A stretch of 64,000 bases of DNA from G963662905 sp965230045 (GCA_965230045.1 OZ245940.1:5022001-5086000); one strand, 5' to 3'; shown: positions 1-8,367, counted from the first letter of the stretch. Numbers and translations are program-made. Notes: generated by a model from the sequence alone, not told the origin.

Positions 1-1
1 G

Positions 2-712
2 GATTCCGGGCTTATACTGGGTACACTCAAAGACCAAAGCCGCGAAGTGGAAGTAAGCCGGGAAGCCGGAAGGTTAGGGGTTGAACTGCACAAAAACAAA
101 GATGACGGGCGCTTTTTATTTAATGCACTGAAGGAAGAACTTCATCCTATGCTTCTTAAGCACACAAGCCACGACCAGGGAAAAGCAGAAAAGTGTTTGG
201 AAACACTGATATTGTGGTTTCGCTTGAGGAATAAAATTGATCCGGGCGAATCAAGAATAGCCTATCTCAAGCCCACTTTGATTCATGCGCTGCATCAGAT
301 GAAAGCAGCAGCATCGCAAAAAGAGATCAAAACCGAACTCCATTGCGATGATGAAACCCTGGCGTATTTCAATCCCTGGCTTTTAATGGAATTGCTCAAA
401 CGCCTGATAAATACCGCCATACAAGTATCAACGCCAGGAGGAAGAATAAATATCATGGCCTCTTCCCGTCCGGATGGTTTTGCCGTAATGGAAATCATAG
501 ACGATGGCCCCGGCCTGGAAAGCAAAGAAGCTTCAACGATTTTTGATCCTGAGAAGCAAGGCAGCAAAGCCTACAATAGAATTGAAATGCAGCTTTGCCG
601 TGAAATTGCCCTGATCCAGGGCGGCGAACTGCTATTCAGAAGTACAATGGGCGAAGGCAGTACTTTCAGTATCATTTTGCCCGAATCTCCCGACAGGAAC
701 AAACAATTATAA
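2..712 (+). CDS. Histidine kinase-like ATPase, C-terminal part (5' end outside window)
   Basis: The reading frame is open from base 2, so this is the C-terminal part of a longer gene; the GTG at 47 is not needed as a start. The last ~130 residues form a HATPase_c (GHKL) domain. An N-box-like helix contains LLKRLINTAIQVSTPGG, a G1 box reads DDGPGL, and the end has GEGSTFSIILPE, as in the catalytic domain of two-component kinases. The preceding helical part could be a dimerisation region, but I see no clear H-box histidine, and the N-box asparagine is degenerate. It probably phosphorylates or senses as part of a two-component protein. Only 3 bases separate it from ettA, so the two may be co-transcribed. 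Confidence 0.75.
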   Translation, partial: DSGLILGTLKDQSREVEVSREAGRLGVELHKNKDDGRFLFNALKEELHPMLLKHTSHDQGKAEKCLETLILWFRLRNKIDPGESRIAYLKPTLIHALHQMKAAASQKEIKTELHCDDETLAYFNPWLLMELLKRLINTAIQVSTPGGRINIMASSRPDGFAVMEIIDDGPGLESKEASTIFDPEKQGSKAYNRIEMQLCREIALIQGGELLFRSTMGEGSTFSIILPESPDRNKQL

Positions 713-715
713 TAT

Positions 716-2395
716 ATGTCAGACGATAAAAAGATCATTTTTTCGATGGTAGGGGTAGGCAAACTCTATCCACCAAATAAACAAGTACTTAAAGATATTT
801 ACCTCTCCTTTTTTTATGGAGCCAAAATCGGCATCATTGGTTTGAACGGTTCGGGTAAATCCAGCCTTTTGAAAATCATTGCCGGGATGGACAAATCCTA
901 TCAGGGCGAGGTGCATTTTTCACCCGGATACAATGTGGGCTACCTCGAACAGGAACCGCATCTCCAGGATGGAAAAACGGTAAAGGAAGTCGTTCAGGAA
1001 GGCGTTCAGGATGTTGTTGACCTCATACAGGAATATGAGGAAATCAACATGAAGTTTGCAGAGCCGATGGATGATGATGCGATGAACAAGCTCATCGAAC
1101 GTCAGGGCGAACTTACCGAACTGCTCGACCAGAAAGAAGCCTGGGAGCTGGATTCGAAGCTCGACCGCGCCATGGATGCATTGCGCTGTCCGGAACCTGA
1201 CCTGCTGGTGGACAATCTTTCCGGCGGTGAGCGCCGCAGGATTGCATTATGCCGACTGCTGCTGTCTGAACCCGACATCCTTTTGCTCGATGAGCCTACC
1301 AACCACCTTGATGCGGAATCCGTGCACTGGCTGGAACAGCACCTCAAGCTCTACAAAGGAACCGTAATTGCCGTAACCCACGACCGTTATTTCCTTGATA
1401 ACGTAGCCGGATGGATACTCGAACTCGACCGCGGTGAAGGCATCCCCTGGAAAGGAAATTACAGCTCATGGCTCGAGCAAAAATCAAAACGTCTGGAGGC
1501 GGAAGAAAAATCGGCAAGCAAAAGGCGCAAAACACTGGAGCGTGAGCTGGAATGGGTGCGCATGGCGCCCAAAGCACGGCATGCCAAATCCAAAGCCCGT
1601 CTGAAAGCCTATGACCGCATGCTCAACGAAGAAAGCAAAGCCAAGGAAGAACGCCTCGAAATTTATATTCCCAACGGGCCACGTTTGGGCGATAATGTTA
1701 TCGAAGCTGTAAATGTGCGAAAAGCATTTGGTGATAAACTGCTGTTTGAAAACCTGAATTTCAGCCTGCCTCCGGGTGGAATTGTGGGTGTAATCGGGCC
1801 AAATGGCGCCGGTAAAACCACGCTTTTCCGCATGATAATGGGCATGCAACAACCCGACGAAGGCGATTTTAAAGTTGGACAGACCGTAACCATTGGCTAT
1901 GTGGATCAGGCGCATGAGCAAATCGACCCGGAAAAAAACGTCTGGGAAGTAATTTCAGAAGGCAATGAGCAACTGAAACTAGGCGGAAAAATGATCAATT
2001 CCCGCGCTTATGTTTCGCGTTTTAACTTTAGCGGTACGGATCAGGGCAAAAAGGCCGGAGTGCTTTCAGGCGGAGAACGCAACCGCATGCACCTGGCGCT
2101 CACATTGCGCAGCGAAGCCAATGTGCTGCTGCTCGATGAACCCACCAACGATATTGACGTAAACACCCTGCGCGCCCTGGAAGAAGGTTTGGAAAGCTTT
2201 GCAGGCTGTGCCGTTGTCATCAGCCACGACCGCTGGTTCCTCGATCGTATTGCTACGCACATACTTGCATTTGAAGGCAATTCACAGGTGTATTTCTTCG
2301 AAGGGGGCTATTCCGAATACGAAGAAAACCGGATTAAACGCTTGGGCGATAAAGGCCCCGAGCGCATTCGCTATAAAAAGCTGAAAGCTGATTAA
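716..2395 (+). CDS. ettA: Energy-dependent translational throttle protein EttA (ABC-F ATPase)
   Basis: The 559 residues match the usual EttA length of about 555. It is a cytosolic ABC-F protein with two ATPase domains and no membrane part. Walker A1 is GLNGSGKSS (residues 42-50), followed by signature LSGGERRRIALC and Walker B LLLDEPTNHLD. The second domain has GPNGAGKTT, LSGGERNRMHLAL and LLLDEPTNDID, the last being typical of EttA. The linker contains ELEWVRMAPKARHAKSKAR, the P-site tRNA interaction motif of the family. The family binds the ribosomal E site and gates the first elongation steps according to ATP/ADP ratio. The stop codon overlaps the next start (TAATG), suggesting translational coupling to the VTT-domain gene. 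Confidence 0.95.
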   Translation: MSDDKKIIFSMVGVGKLYPPNKQVLKDIYLSFFYGAKIGIIGLNGSGKSSLLKIIAGMDKSYQGEVHFSPGYNVGYLEQEPHLQDGKTVKEVVQEGVQDVVDLIQEYEEINMKFAEPMDDDAMNKLIERQGELTELLDQKEAWELDSKLDRAMDALRCPEPDLLVDNLSGGERRRIALCRLLLSEPDILLLDEPTNHLDAESVHWLEQHLKLYKGTVIAVTHDRYFLDNVAGWILELDRGEGIPWKGNYSSWLEQKSKRLEAEEKSASKRRKTLERELEWVRMAPKARHAKSKARLKAYDRMLNEESKAKEERLEIYIPNGPRLGDNVIEAVNVRKAFGDKLLFENLNFSLPPGGIVGVIGPNGAGKTTLFRMIMGMQQPDEGDFKVGQTVTIGYVDQAHEQIDPEKNVWEVISEGNEQLKLGGKMINSRAYVSRFNFSGTDQGKKAGVLSGGERNRMHLALTLRSEANVLLLDEPTNDIDVNTLRALEEGLESFAGCAVVISHDRWFLDRIATHILAFEGNSQVYFFEGGYSEYEENRIKRLGDKGPERIRYKKLKAD

Positions 2396-3120
2396 TGAAA
2401 TCTGCTTTTCTCAAAAAATTGCGATCGGCAGACAATCGGTATTGGCTGCTGATCGCTTTATTTTTTGTACTGCCAGTCAGTGTTTCCGGGATTAGCATTG
2501 CGCTGCTGGGCGGAAGCATCGAATATTTCATCAATTCCCCTGCCGGGATGGCCCTTTTTTATTTGATTGCCGGACTGGCTATGGCTATGGCTTTGATCCC
2601 CTCCACTTTTGTTGCTGTGCTCAGCGGCTGGCTTTTCGGCTGGAGCGGTTTGGCCGCGCTGGTCCCGTCCTATATGCTGGCCTCAATTGTTGGTGTTTTT
2701 ATCGGAAAATTCCTCAACCGGAAAATCACCGGAAGCAGTCATTTCCAAAATTCCAAAATTGAACTTTACAGCCGCAATTTTGCCGATGCGCAATTTTCCC
2801 TGATGTTTTTTCTGCGTTTATCGCCGGTAGTAACTTTTGCCAGCGTAAATATGGCCGTTTCCCGCCTGCAGATCAGGTGGTTTCCTTTTTTGTGCGGAAC
2901 ACTTTTGGGCATGCTGCCCCGTACGTTTTTGTTTTTCCTTGCCGGGATGCAGGCACATTCGCTGAAAGATGCCGTCATCACGCAAAGCGGCGCCGGACTG
3001 GAATCCAAAGCTGTGCTTTTCTCCACCTTCCTGCTCTTGTCAGTTTTGGGTCTTATCATTATCTTTGTACGGATCACAAAAAAGATAATGCACAATACGG
3101 AAAACAAAAGCCATGATTAA
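2395..3120 (+). CDS. TVP38/TMEM64 (VTT/DedA-like) integral membrane protein
   Basis: A 241-residue protein with about five hydrophobic segments, near residues 17-38, 52-75, 76-102, 160-185 and 203-225. The central stretch FFLRLSPVVTFASVNMA, followed by an F-x-G-T-x-x-G-x-x-P-R-T pattern, is the conserved re-entrant loop of the VTT (SNARE-associated) domain. Family members act in lipid scrambling or membrane homeostasis; the substrate here is not known. The start ATG overlaps the ettA stop by one base and the 3' end overlaps the next gene by 8 bases, so the three genes form one transcription unit. An alternative call is a generic DedA-family protein. Confidence 0.85.
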   Translation: MKSAFLKKLRSADNRYWLLIALFFVLPVSVSGISIALLGGSIEYFINSPAGMALFYLIAGLAMAMALIPSTFVAVLSGWLFGWSGLAALVPSYMLASIVGVFIGKFLNRKITGSSHFQNSKIELYSRNFADAQFSLMFFLRLSPVVTFASVNMAVSRLQIRWFPFLCGTLLGMLPRTFLFFLAGMQAHSLKDAVITQSGAGLESKAVLFSTFLLLSVLGLIIIFVRITKKIMHNTENKSHD

Positions 3121-3589
3121 AATCAACGAAACCTTTATCAGCAATACTTCCGACGAGGCCAAATCATCACCGAGAAGGCGCAAAAATTACAATTTTCACA
3201 AGGAGATGTCGGCCACTTTGCAACGTATGCTCAACGCCATGGAACCCGACACCTACATTCAGCCCCACAAACACGAAAATCCGGACAAAACCGAAGTCTT
3301 TTTCAGCTTGCGCGGGCGTTTCGTAGTAGTAGAATTTGATGATGATGGTCAAATTACGGAGCATACCGTTTTGGATCCAAAACACGGGAGCTATGGAGCA
3401 GAAATAGCGCCGCGAACATGGCATAGCATTATTCCGCTGGATGCCGGAACCGTGGCCTATGAGGTAAAAGACGGCCCTTATGATCCCAATGACGACAAAC
3501 ATTTTGCAAGCTGGGCTCCCGCAGAAAATGAAGGCGGCGGGCTGGAATACAATAAGAAAATTCTGGCACAGCTTGGCATTGAATACTAA
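3113..3589 (+). CDS. WbuC-like cupin metalloprotein
   Basis: A 158-residue single-domain cupin. The first cupin motif is seen around QPHKHENPDKTEVFFSLRGR (about residues 50-70), with two histidines and a glutamate as metal ligands; a second histidine motif lies at RTWHSIIP. WbuC-type proteins are found in polysaccharide gene clusters, but the enzymatic role is poorly defined. Here it is linked to ettA and a membrane protein rather than to sugar genes, so a polysaccharide role is not supported by context. It overlaps the upstream gene by 8 bases, consistent with coupling. Confidence 0.8.
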   Translation: MIKINETFISNTSDEAKSSPRRRKNYNFHKEMSATLQRMLNAMEPDTYIQPHKHENPDKTEVFFSLRGRFVVVEFDDDGQITEHTVLDPKHGSYGAEIAPRTWHSIIPLDAGTVAYEVKDGPYDPNDDKHFASWAPAENEGGGLEYNKKILAQLGIEY

Positions 3590-3680
3590 GCTAAAAATGT
3601 CGGTTCTACTATGAATTTCGTGGGTAACAATAATATTTGAAAAAAATATGCAGATATTTATTAATGAACTATTGATCCCT

Positions 3681-3743
3681 AACAGATTCCTCCCTACACA
3701 AAGCCTTAATCACTTCGTTTGGCTTTGTTCCGGTCGGAATGAC
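3681..3743 (+). repeat. Intergenic hairpin repeat, copy 1
   Basis: The element begins AACAGATTCCTCC and ends TCGGAATGACG, with an internal 8-bp stem ACAAAGCC/GGCTTTGT around an AT-rich loop. A second copy with the same outer motifs but a different inner stem sequence lies inverted at 5142-5192, on the other side of the IS110 gene. Conserved ends with a compensating stem suggest a structured REP-like repeat family. No coding potential. Confidence 0.6.
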
Positions 3744-3762
3744 GCTGTTTATTAAGTGTTTA

Positions 3763-3821
3763 AGGCAAATGCGGCGAGGACACAATAGTATATTTTAAAG
3801 ACGTCCTCGCCGCATTTGCCT
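3763..3821. repeat. 19-bp perfect inverted repeat (hairpin)
   Basis: AGGCAAATGCGGCGAGGAC at 3763-3781 is exactly complementary to 3803-3821, with a 21-nt AT-rich loop. There is no U-run after either arm, so it is not a standard intrinsic terminator. It may be a REP-like palindrome downstream of the cupin gene, or part of the IS110 insertion context. Confidence 0.7.
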
Positions 3822-3847
3822 CCTGACTTCATAAAAACGCGTCATCC

Positions 3848-3855
3848 TATATTTG
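3848..3855 (+). promoter_or_regulatory. Candidate -7 box upstream of bridge RNA/IS110 transposase
   Basis: TATATTTG matches the Bacteroidota -7 consensus TAnnTTTG. A transcript from here would start near 3862 and cover the structured leader and the transposase gene. I see no clear -33 element. Confidence 0.4.
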
Positions 3856-3894
3856 CATTTTAAGAAATAACGTAAAATTTAATAAATTCGCTGG

Positions 3895-4073
3895 ATTAAT
3901 AATAAATAAGACGAAGGGAGGGAAGAAAACTACTTGCGTCATTTGTCATCAAGACCGTTCGGAATGGTGGTTCCCCTCCCTCTTCTATTGCTATCTTGGA
4001 CAGTTCATTAGGCATAAAGCCTGTATAAAGGATAGATAAGAAAACAATAGTTCCGTCTTTTAAAAAACAATAG
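3895..4073 (+). ncRNA. Candidate IS110 bridge RNA region
   Basis: This 5' noncoding stretch directly abuts the IS110 transposase start and is about 180 nt long. It can fold into two successive stem-loops. The first pairs AGGGAGGG near 3914 with CCCTCCCT near 3975 around a ~50-nt internal loop. The second pairs CTATCTT near 3990 with AAGGATAG near 4035, enclosing AGGC/GCCT. Two looped stems upstream of an IS110 recombinase match the known layout of bridge RNAs, whose loops pair with target and donor DNA. The folding was done by eye; guide sequences were not identified. Confidence 0.45.
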
Positions 4074-4075
4074 TC

Positions 4076-5059
4076 ATGGACAAATATATTGGAATTGACA
4101 TTAGCAAGCAAACATTTGATGCTTATGGGTCAGACCGAGACCATAAAACGGGTTTTTCAGATTTTGAACAGACTACAAAAGGCTTTCAAGCTCTGGTCAA
4201 AAAATACGGTAAGGACAAAACTTATGTCATGGAAGCAACAGGGCCATATAGCTTGAAATTGGCTATGTTCCTGTCTAAGAAAAATATTGAAGTTTCCGTG
4301 ATAAACCCTTTGATCATAAGGCGTTATTCGCAGATGAAGTTACAGCGTGCAAAGACCGATCCAGTATGCGCCAAAACCATCTATGACTACGCATCTACTT
4401 TTAAAAAAGTTGATCTATGGACACCACCATCAAAGGAAATCTTTGCTATGCAGCAGTTATTGACAGCCCTGGAACTGATTACTAAACAAAAAACAGCTAC
4501 GTCTAACCAATTACAGGCTTTCCAGGTAAGTGGCGTATTGACTGCTGAACTCAAAAGATCACTGAAAAGTATTATCGAAAAGTTCAAGCGGGAAATAAAA
4601 AAGCTGGAGAAACAACTGGAGGATATCAGCAAAACACACTTTGCCGAGACCCGCAAGCTAATCCTCAGTGTACCGGGATTTGGCAAGAAAGCTGTAGCAG
4701 TGCTCATTGCAGCAACCAATAATTTTGAAAAATTCCTGCACTACAAACAGTTTATTGCTTTTGCAGGGACAAGTCCAAGGATATATCAGTCGGGAACCAG
4801 CGTCAAGGGAAAGGGTCATATCTGCAAAATGGGAAACGGGCATATACGAAAACAGCTATACATCTCGGCTCTGTCTGCTATGCGCTACAATAAAGGGTGC
4901 AGGATATTGTATGAACGGTTGACAGCTAAAGGAAAGCACGACAAGGTGGCTATAATTGCGGTTGCAAATAAACTGATCAAACAAATATTTGCCATAATAG
5001 CAGATAATGAACCATATAACGAGGATCACATCAGCAAATTAAGGGTTACTTTACCATAA
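4076..5059 (+). CDS. IS110-family transposase (DEDD recombinase)
   Basis: The 327 residues fit IS110 transposases. The N-terminal RuvC-like domain shows YIGIDISK with D8, YVMEATGPY with E53, and KTDPVCAK with D95. The canonical motif is KTDxxDA, so the fourth acidic residue appears to be Cys98, which is unusual and could mean a divergent or weakened active site. The C-terminal Tnp domain has the helix-hairpin motif LSVPGFGKKAVAVLIAA and the serine-bearing stretch SGTSVKGKGHICKMGNGHIR. The protein would catalyse RNA-guided or site-specific recombination of its own element. ATG at 4076 follows the structured leader directly. Confidence 0.9.
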   Translation: MDKYIGIDISKQTFDAYGSDRDHKTGFSDFEQTTKGFQALVKKYGKDKTYVMEATGPYSLKLAMFLSKKNIEVSVINPLIIRRYSQMKLQRAKTDPVCAKTIYDYASTFKKVDLWTPPSKEIFAMQQLLTALELITKQKTATSNQLQAFQVSGVLTAELKRSLKSIIEKFKREIKKLEKQLEDISKTHFAETRKLILSVPGFGKKAVAVLIAATNNFEKFLHYKQFIAFAGTSPRIYQSGTSVKGKGHICKMGNGHIRKQLYISALSAMRYNKGCRILYERLTAKGKHDKVAIIAVANKLIKQIFAIIADNEPYNEDHISKLRVTLP

Positions 5060-5113
5060 TATTTTTCTTCAAACTGCCTCCAAATAAAAAAAGGTAGTTT
5101 GAAGAAAAATATT
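5058..5113. terminator. 22-bp near-perfect hairpin after the IS110 transposase
   Basis: Arms 5058-5079 and 5092-5113 are complementary at 21 of 22 positions, with a 12-nt A-rich loop. The left arm starts inside the transposase stop codon. The arms carry AT-rich feet (AATATTTTTC), so it may end transcription in both directions or mark the element end. Confidence 0.6.
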
Positions 5114-5141
5114 ACACAAAACTCTTGCTTTTTAACACAGT

Positions 5142-5192
5142 TCATTCCGACAAAGTTTTCCGAAGAATGAGGAAACTTTGGAGGAATCTGTT
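5142..5192 (-). repeat. Intergenic hairpin repeat, copy 2 (inverted)
   Basis: Read on the minus strand it begins AACAGATTCCTCC and ends TCGGAATGA like copy 1 at 3681-3743. Its inner stem pairs CAAAGTTT with AAACTTTG instead of the GCC/GGC version of copy 1, so the structure is kept while the sequence differs. Confidence 0.6.
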
Positions 5193-5279
5193 TGGAATAA
5201 AGTAATTTTTCTTTCCACGAAATTCCGTGTAGTACCAAAATGTCAAGGGGTTTTACTGGACATCACCAAAGGAATCACT

Positions 5280-5287
5280 TATCTTTG
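5280..5287 (+). promoter_or_regulatory. Candidate -7 box of meaB
   Basis: TATCTTTG fits TAnnTTTG and lies 71 bases before the meaB start; transcription would begin near 5294. Confidence 0.45.
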
Positions 5288-5357
5288 TGCGTTTATCTGC
5301 AGGAACAATAAAGCTGCAAATTGTCCGTAATTTGTTCATACATTCATCACGCAATAA

Positions 5358-6491
5358 ATGTCAAACATGTCCGATAAACATAACCATCCACTACCCGACC
5401 AGGAAGAATCCAATTTAAAAGTGCAGGGCGCTATTCCGCAGCCGCCCTCCGTGAACAAAAATGCCGCCATGCGCATCCGCAGAAAAAGGCGCACTTTATT
5501 TAGTGTTGACGAATATGTGGACGGCATTTTGAATGGAAACCGCAGCATCCTCAGCCAGGCGATTACATTGGTAGAAAGTCTTTTGCCTGCACATCACAAA
5601 ACGGCTCAGGACATTATTGAGCGCTGCCTTCCAAATGCCGGAAACTGCATCCGTCTTGGCATCACGGGAGTGCCCGGAGTAGGAAAAAGTACTTTTATCG
5701 AAGCTTTCGGGAAATACCTGACCGATAAAGGGCATAAAGTGGCAGTTCTGGCCATTGATCCCAGTTCGCAGCGCACCAAAGGCAGCATTCTGGGCGACAA
5801 AACCCGAATGGAAGAGCTCGCTAACGATCCCAATGCTTTTATCCGGCCTTCCCCTTCGGCAGGCTCTTTGGGAGGAGTGGCACAAAAAACCCGCGAAACC
5901 AGCATCCTCTGCGAAGCGGCCGGATTTGATGTCATCATCATCGAAACGGTAGGTGTTGGGCAATCAGAAACCGCTGTGCATTCCATGGTCGATTTCTTCC
6001 TGCTGCTTATGCTGGCCGGCGCCGGCGATGAACTTCAAGGCATCAAAAGAGGCATCATGGAAATGGCCGACTCTATCGTGATAAATAAGGCCGATGGCGA
6101 TAATTACAATAAAGCCACACTCGCAAAAGCCAGTTACCAAAGTGCGCTCCACCTGTTCCCGCCTGCCGAATCGGGCTGGACACCCAAAGTGGATACTTGC
6201 AGTGCTTTGGAAAAAAACAATGTAGATAAGGTTTGGGAGATGATCCTGGAATATACGGCCAAAACCAAAGATAATGGCTATTTTGAGCATAAGCGGAAGC
6301 AACAATCCAAAAGCATTATGCTCGATACCATTGACCAGCAACTAAAATCCGCTTTTTATCAGGACAGCCAGGTTCAGAAAGAAATGAGCTTTATTGAAGA
6401 AAACCTGCTCGATGAAAACCTCAGCAGCTATCAGGCAGCAGCCAAATTGCTGGATATCTATTTTCAGCGCTGCAAGTTGAGGAAAGACTGA
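5358..6491 (+). CDS. meaB: Methylmalonyl-CoA mutase-associated GTPase MeaB
   Basis: A 377-residue G3E-family GTPase. The P-loop GITGVPGVGKST is at residues 101-112, followed by VAVLAIDPSSQRTKGSILGDKTRM (residues from ~132), ETVGVGQSE near 196 and the base motif NKADGDN near 242. A C-terminal helical dimerisation arm completes the fold. MeaB protects and reloads adenosylcobalamin-dependent methylmalonyl-CoA mutase, so the organism presumably runs the succinate-propionate route; the mutase genes are not in this window. Starts at 5358 and 5367 are both possible; I kept the longer. The gene stands alone, with an upstream -7 box. Confidence 0.93.
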   Translation: MSNMSDKHNHPLPDQEESNLKVQGAIPQPPSVNKNAAMRIRRKRRTLFSVDEYVDGILNGNRSILSQAITLVESLLPAHHKTAQDIIERCLPNAGNCIRLGITGVPGVGKSTFIEAFGKYLTDKGHKVAVLAIDPSSQRTKGSILGDKTRMEELANDPNAFIRPSPSAGSLGGVAQKTRETSILCEAAGFDVIIIETVGVGQSETAVHSMVDFFLLLMLAGAGDELQGIKRGIMEMADSIVINKADGDNYNKATLAKASYQSALHLFPPAESGWTPKVDTCSALEKNNVDKVWEMILEYTAKTKDNGYFEHKRKQQSKSIMLDTIDQQLKSAFYQDSQVQKEMSFIEENLLDENLSSYQAAAKLLDIYFQRCKLRKD

Positions 6492-6580
6492 TCCGATTCC
6501 TAATTTTTCTTAAAGGGATGTTATTATCCCAACATTTCTAGGTTTTTTGTGTTAGAACTGCAGAACAAAAAGCAACAATT

Positions 6581-7504
6581 ATGAAATATCTGACACTATT
6601 CTGTATTGTGCTTTTTGGATTTCAAAATCTAAATGCACAGGAAATGGAACTACGCGAATTTAAACCTCTGACTGCTGAAGAACGACGTGTGATCCTCGAA
6701 AAAGGCACCGAAATGCCTTTTACCGGGAAATACACAAACCATAAAGAAGACGGCACCTACCACTGCAAACAGTGCGATGCTGCTTTGTACAAATCATCTG
6801 ATAAGTTCGACAGCCAATGCGGCTGGCCCAGTTTTGATGATGAAATTCCCGGAGCTATAAAACGCCTGCCCGATGCCGATGGGCGACGTACCGAAATAGT
6901 TTGTGCAAATTGTGGCGGACATCTCGGCCATGTTTTTGAAGGAGAAGGATTTACTTCAAAAAATACACGGCATTGTGTCAACAGCATCAGCCTCGACTTT
7001 AAAGCCAAAGAGGAAAAACCCGCTTTGCAAAAAGCCCTATTTGCTTCCGGCTGCTTTTGGGGCGTAGAGTATTATCTGAAAAAAGCTGCGGGCGTTGTTT
7101 CAACTTCCGTTGGATATACCGGTGGACATAAAGATAATCCGACTTACAAAGAAGTATGCAGCGGCAGGACCGGTCACGCCGAAGCTGTGGAAGTCGTTTT
7201 CGATCCGGAACGCACTTCCTATGAAAAGCTGCTTCGTTTATTTTTCGAAACCCATGATTTTACGCAGATAGACCGGCAGGGGCCGGATATTGGCACGCAA
7301 TACCGTTCTGCCATATTTTATCTGGATGAAAAGCAAAAACGGATGGCCGAAAAATACATGAAAATTTTACAAGATAAAGGCTATGATGTAGCCACAGACT
7401 TGCAGCCCGCCTCAAAATTCTGGAATGCAGAAGCTTATCATCAGGATTATTATTACAAAACCGGAGGAACACCATATTGCCATATGAAGAGGGAGGTGTT
7501 TTAG
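6581..7504 (+). CDS. msrBA: Bifunctional peptide methionine sulfoxide reductase MsrB-MsrA, exported
   Basis: A 307-residue fusion with MsrB first. An N-terminal signal peptide (MKYLTLFCIVLFGFQNLNAQ, cut near residue 20) suggests a periplasmic or lipid-free exported enzyme. MsrB (about residues 25-140) has the zinc cysteines CKQC (62, 65) and CANC (108, 111) and catalytic Cys132 in RHCVNS. MsrA (about 150-305) has the catalytic GCFWG motif at 157-161. Together they reduce R- and S-methionine sulfoxide in oxidised proteins, relying on thioredoxin-like donors. A MITE has inserted immediately after the stop codon: its target duplication TTAG includes the TAG stop, so the protein end is unchanged. 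Confidence 0.95.
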   Translation: MKYLTLFCIVLFGFQNLNAQEMELREFKPLTAEERRVILEKGTEMPFTGKYTNHKEDGTYHCKQCDAALYKSSDKFDSQCGWPSFDDEIPGAIKRLPDADGRRTEIVCANCGGHLGHVFEGEGFTSKNTRHCVNSISLDFKAKEEKPALQKALFASGCFWGVEYYLKKAAGVVSTSVGYTGGHKDNPTYKEVCSGRTGHAEAVEVVFDPERTSYEKLLRLFFETHDFTQIDRQGPDIGTQYRSAIFYLDEKQKRMAEKYMKILQDKGYDVATDLQPASKFWNAEAYHQDYYYKTGGTPYCHMKREVF

Positions 7505-7718
7505 CCTGCTCTATTCATAAAATGCAAACAAAATAATGTAAGCAGCTTAAATTTAAGTGTTTATTAAATTTATATCCTAAAATTGAATTTGTTTGCATTT
7601 TACTAGTGCATTAACTTCAGGCCATCTGCTTCGTTGCTAAAGCTTTGAAATAGGCGACTATATCTTCAGCTTTAGACGCCTCACATCTGACCTGAATTTA
7701 AAGCATGAATAAAGCAGG
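7505..7718 (+). mobile_element. 214-bp MITE, copy 1
   Basis: The element has terminal inverted repeats starting CCTGCT(C/T)TATTCAT (14 bp, one mismatch) and is flanked by the direct duplication TTAG (7501-7504 and 7719-7722). It contains further internal inverted repeats (TGCAAACAAA/TTTGTTTGCA, CTAAAGCT/AGCTTTAG) and no reading frame of note. It is identical by eye to the copy at 8513-8726. The left duplication overlaps the msrBA stop codon. Confidence 0.9.
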
Positions 7719-7745
7719 TTAGGAAGAAATGGAGGATAAAAAGGG

Positions 7746-7776
7746 AAAGAGGCTACCTTTTTGGACAGCCTCTTTT
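7746..7776. terminator. Intrinsic terminator between MITE copy 1 and ssb
   Basis: AAAGAGGCT (7746-7754) pairs with AGCCTCTTT (7767-7775), with a 12-nt loop. Read on the minus strand it is followed by CCCTTTTTAT, so it serves ssb; the plus strand also has a T-rich tail, so it may work both ways. Confidence 0.7.
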
Positions 7777-7788
7777 GTTTTTATACCA

Positions 7789-8367
7789 TTAAAACGGCAA
7801 ATCATCCTCTTGCTGGGATTCCTGTGCGAAAGGAGCCGGATCAGGATTTGCTGCCGGTGGATTTTGCGGAGACGGTGGTTCCGGGTTTTGCTGCTGCGAT
7901 GGAGCTGCTTGTCGCGCCGGGGGCGATTGCTGTTGCGGCGCATTATAAGCTCCCTGTGGTGCTTGCTGCGGAGGAGCCTGTTGATACTGCTGATTGCCGT
8001 ATCCCTGTCCCTGATATCCTCCGCCACTGTCATCTCGGCGGTCGAGCATCACCATATTTTGCGCTTCGATATCCGTGAAATAACGCGTAATATTTTGCTG
8101 GTCAACATACTGTCGGGTTCGGATACGCCCTTCGATATACACTTTCGATCCTTTGCGCAAATAACGCTCGGCAACTTCGGCCAGTCCGCGCCACATCACA
8201 ACATTGTGCCATTCCGTACGATCAACTTTCTGGCCGCTTCTGTCTTTATAAGATTCATCCGTGGCCACACTAAAAGAAGCCTTCTTAATACCATTTTCAA
8301 ATGTCTGTACCTGAACATCTCGTCCCAGGTTACCGACAAGGATTACTTTGTTAATTCCGGTTGCCAT
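7789..8367 (-). CDS. ssb: Single-stranded DNA-binding protein SSB
   Basis: A 192-residue protein. The N-terminal OB fold (about residues 1-110) includes GINKVILVGNLGRD, TEWHNVVMWRGLAEV and KGSKVYIEGRIRTRQY. The C-terminal third is a Gln/Pro-rich linker ending in the acidic tip DDLPF, which recruits replication and repair proteins. It coats ssDNA during replication, recombination and repair. It is transcribed alone, from a -7 box at 8445-8452 to the hairpin at 7746-7776. Two identical MITEs in the same orientation flank it; recombination between them would delete this normally essential gene. Confidence 0.96.
   Translation of the reverse strand: MATGINKVILVGNLGRDVQVQTFENGIKKASFSVATDESYKDRSGQKVDRTEWHNVVMWRGLAEVAERYLRKGSKVYIEGRIRTRQYVDQQNITRYFTDIEAQNMVMLDRRDDSGGGYQGQGYGNQQYQQAPPQQAPQGAYNAPQQQSPPARQAAPSQQQNPEPPSPQNPPAANPDPAPFAQESQQEDDLPF

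Larger units (their letters stand above)
3862..5113 (+). mobile_element. IS110-family insertion sequence (ends approximate)
   Basis: The unit consists of a structured 5' leader, one DEDD transposase gene and a strong hairpin just past the stop codon. IS110 elements usually lack terminal inverted repeats and target duplications, so the ends cannot be fixed from this sequence; the stated limits are the leader start and the end of the 3' hairpin. Inverted copies of an intergenic hairpin repeat lie outside it on both sides. Confidence 0.6.
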
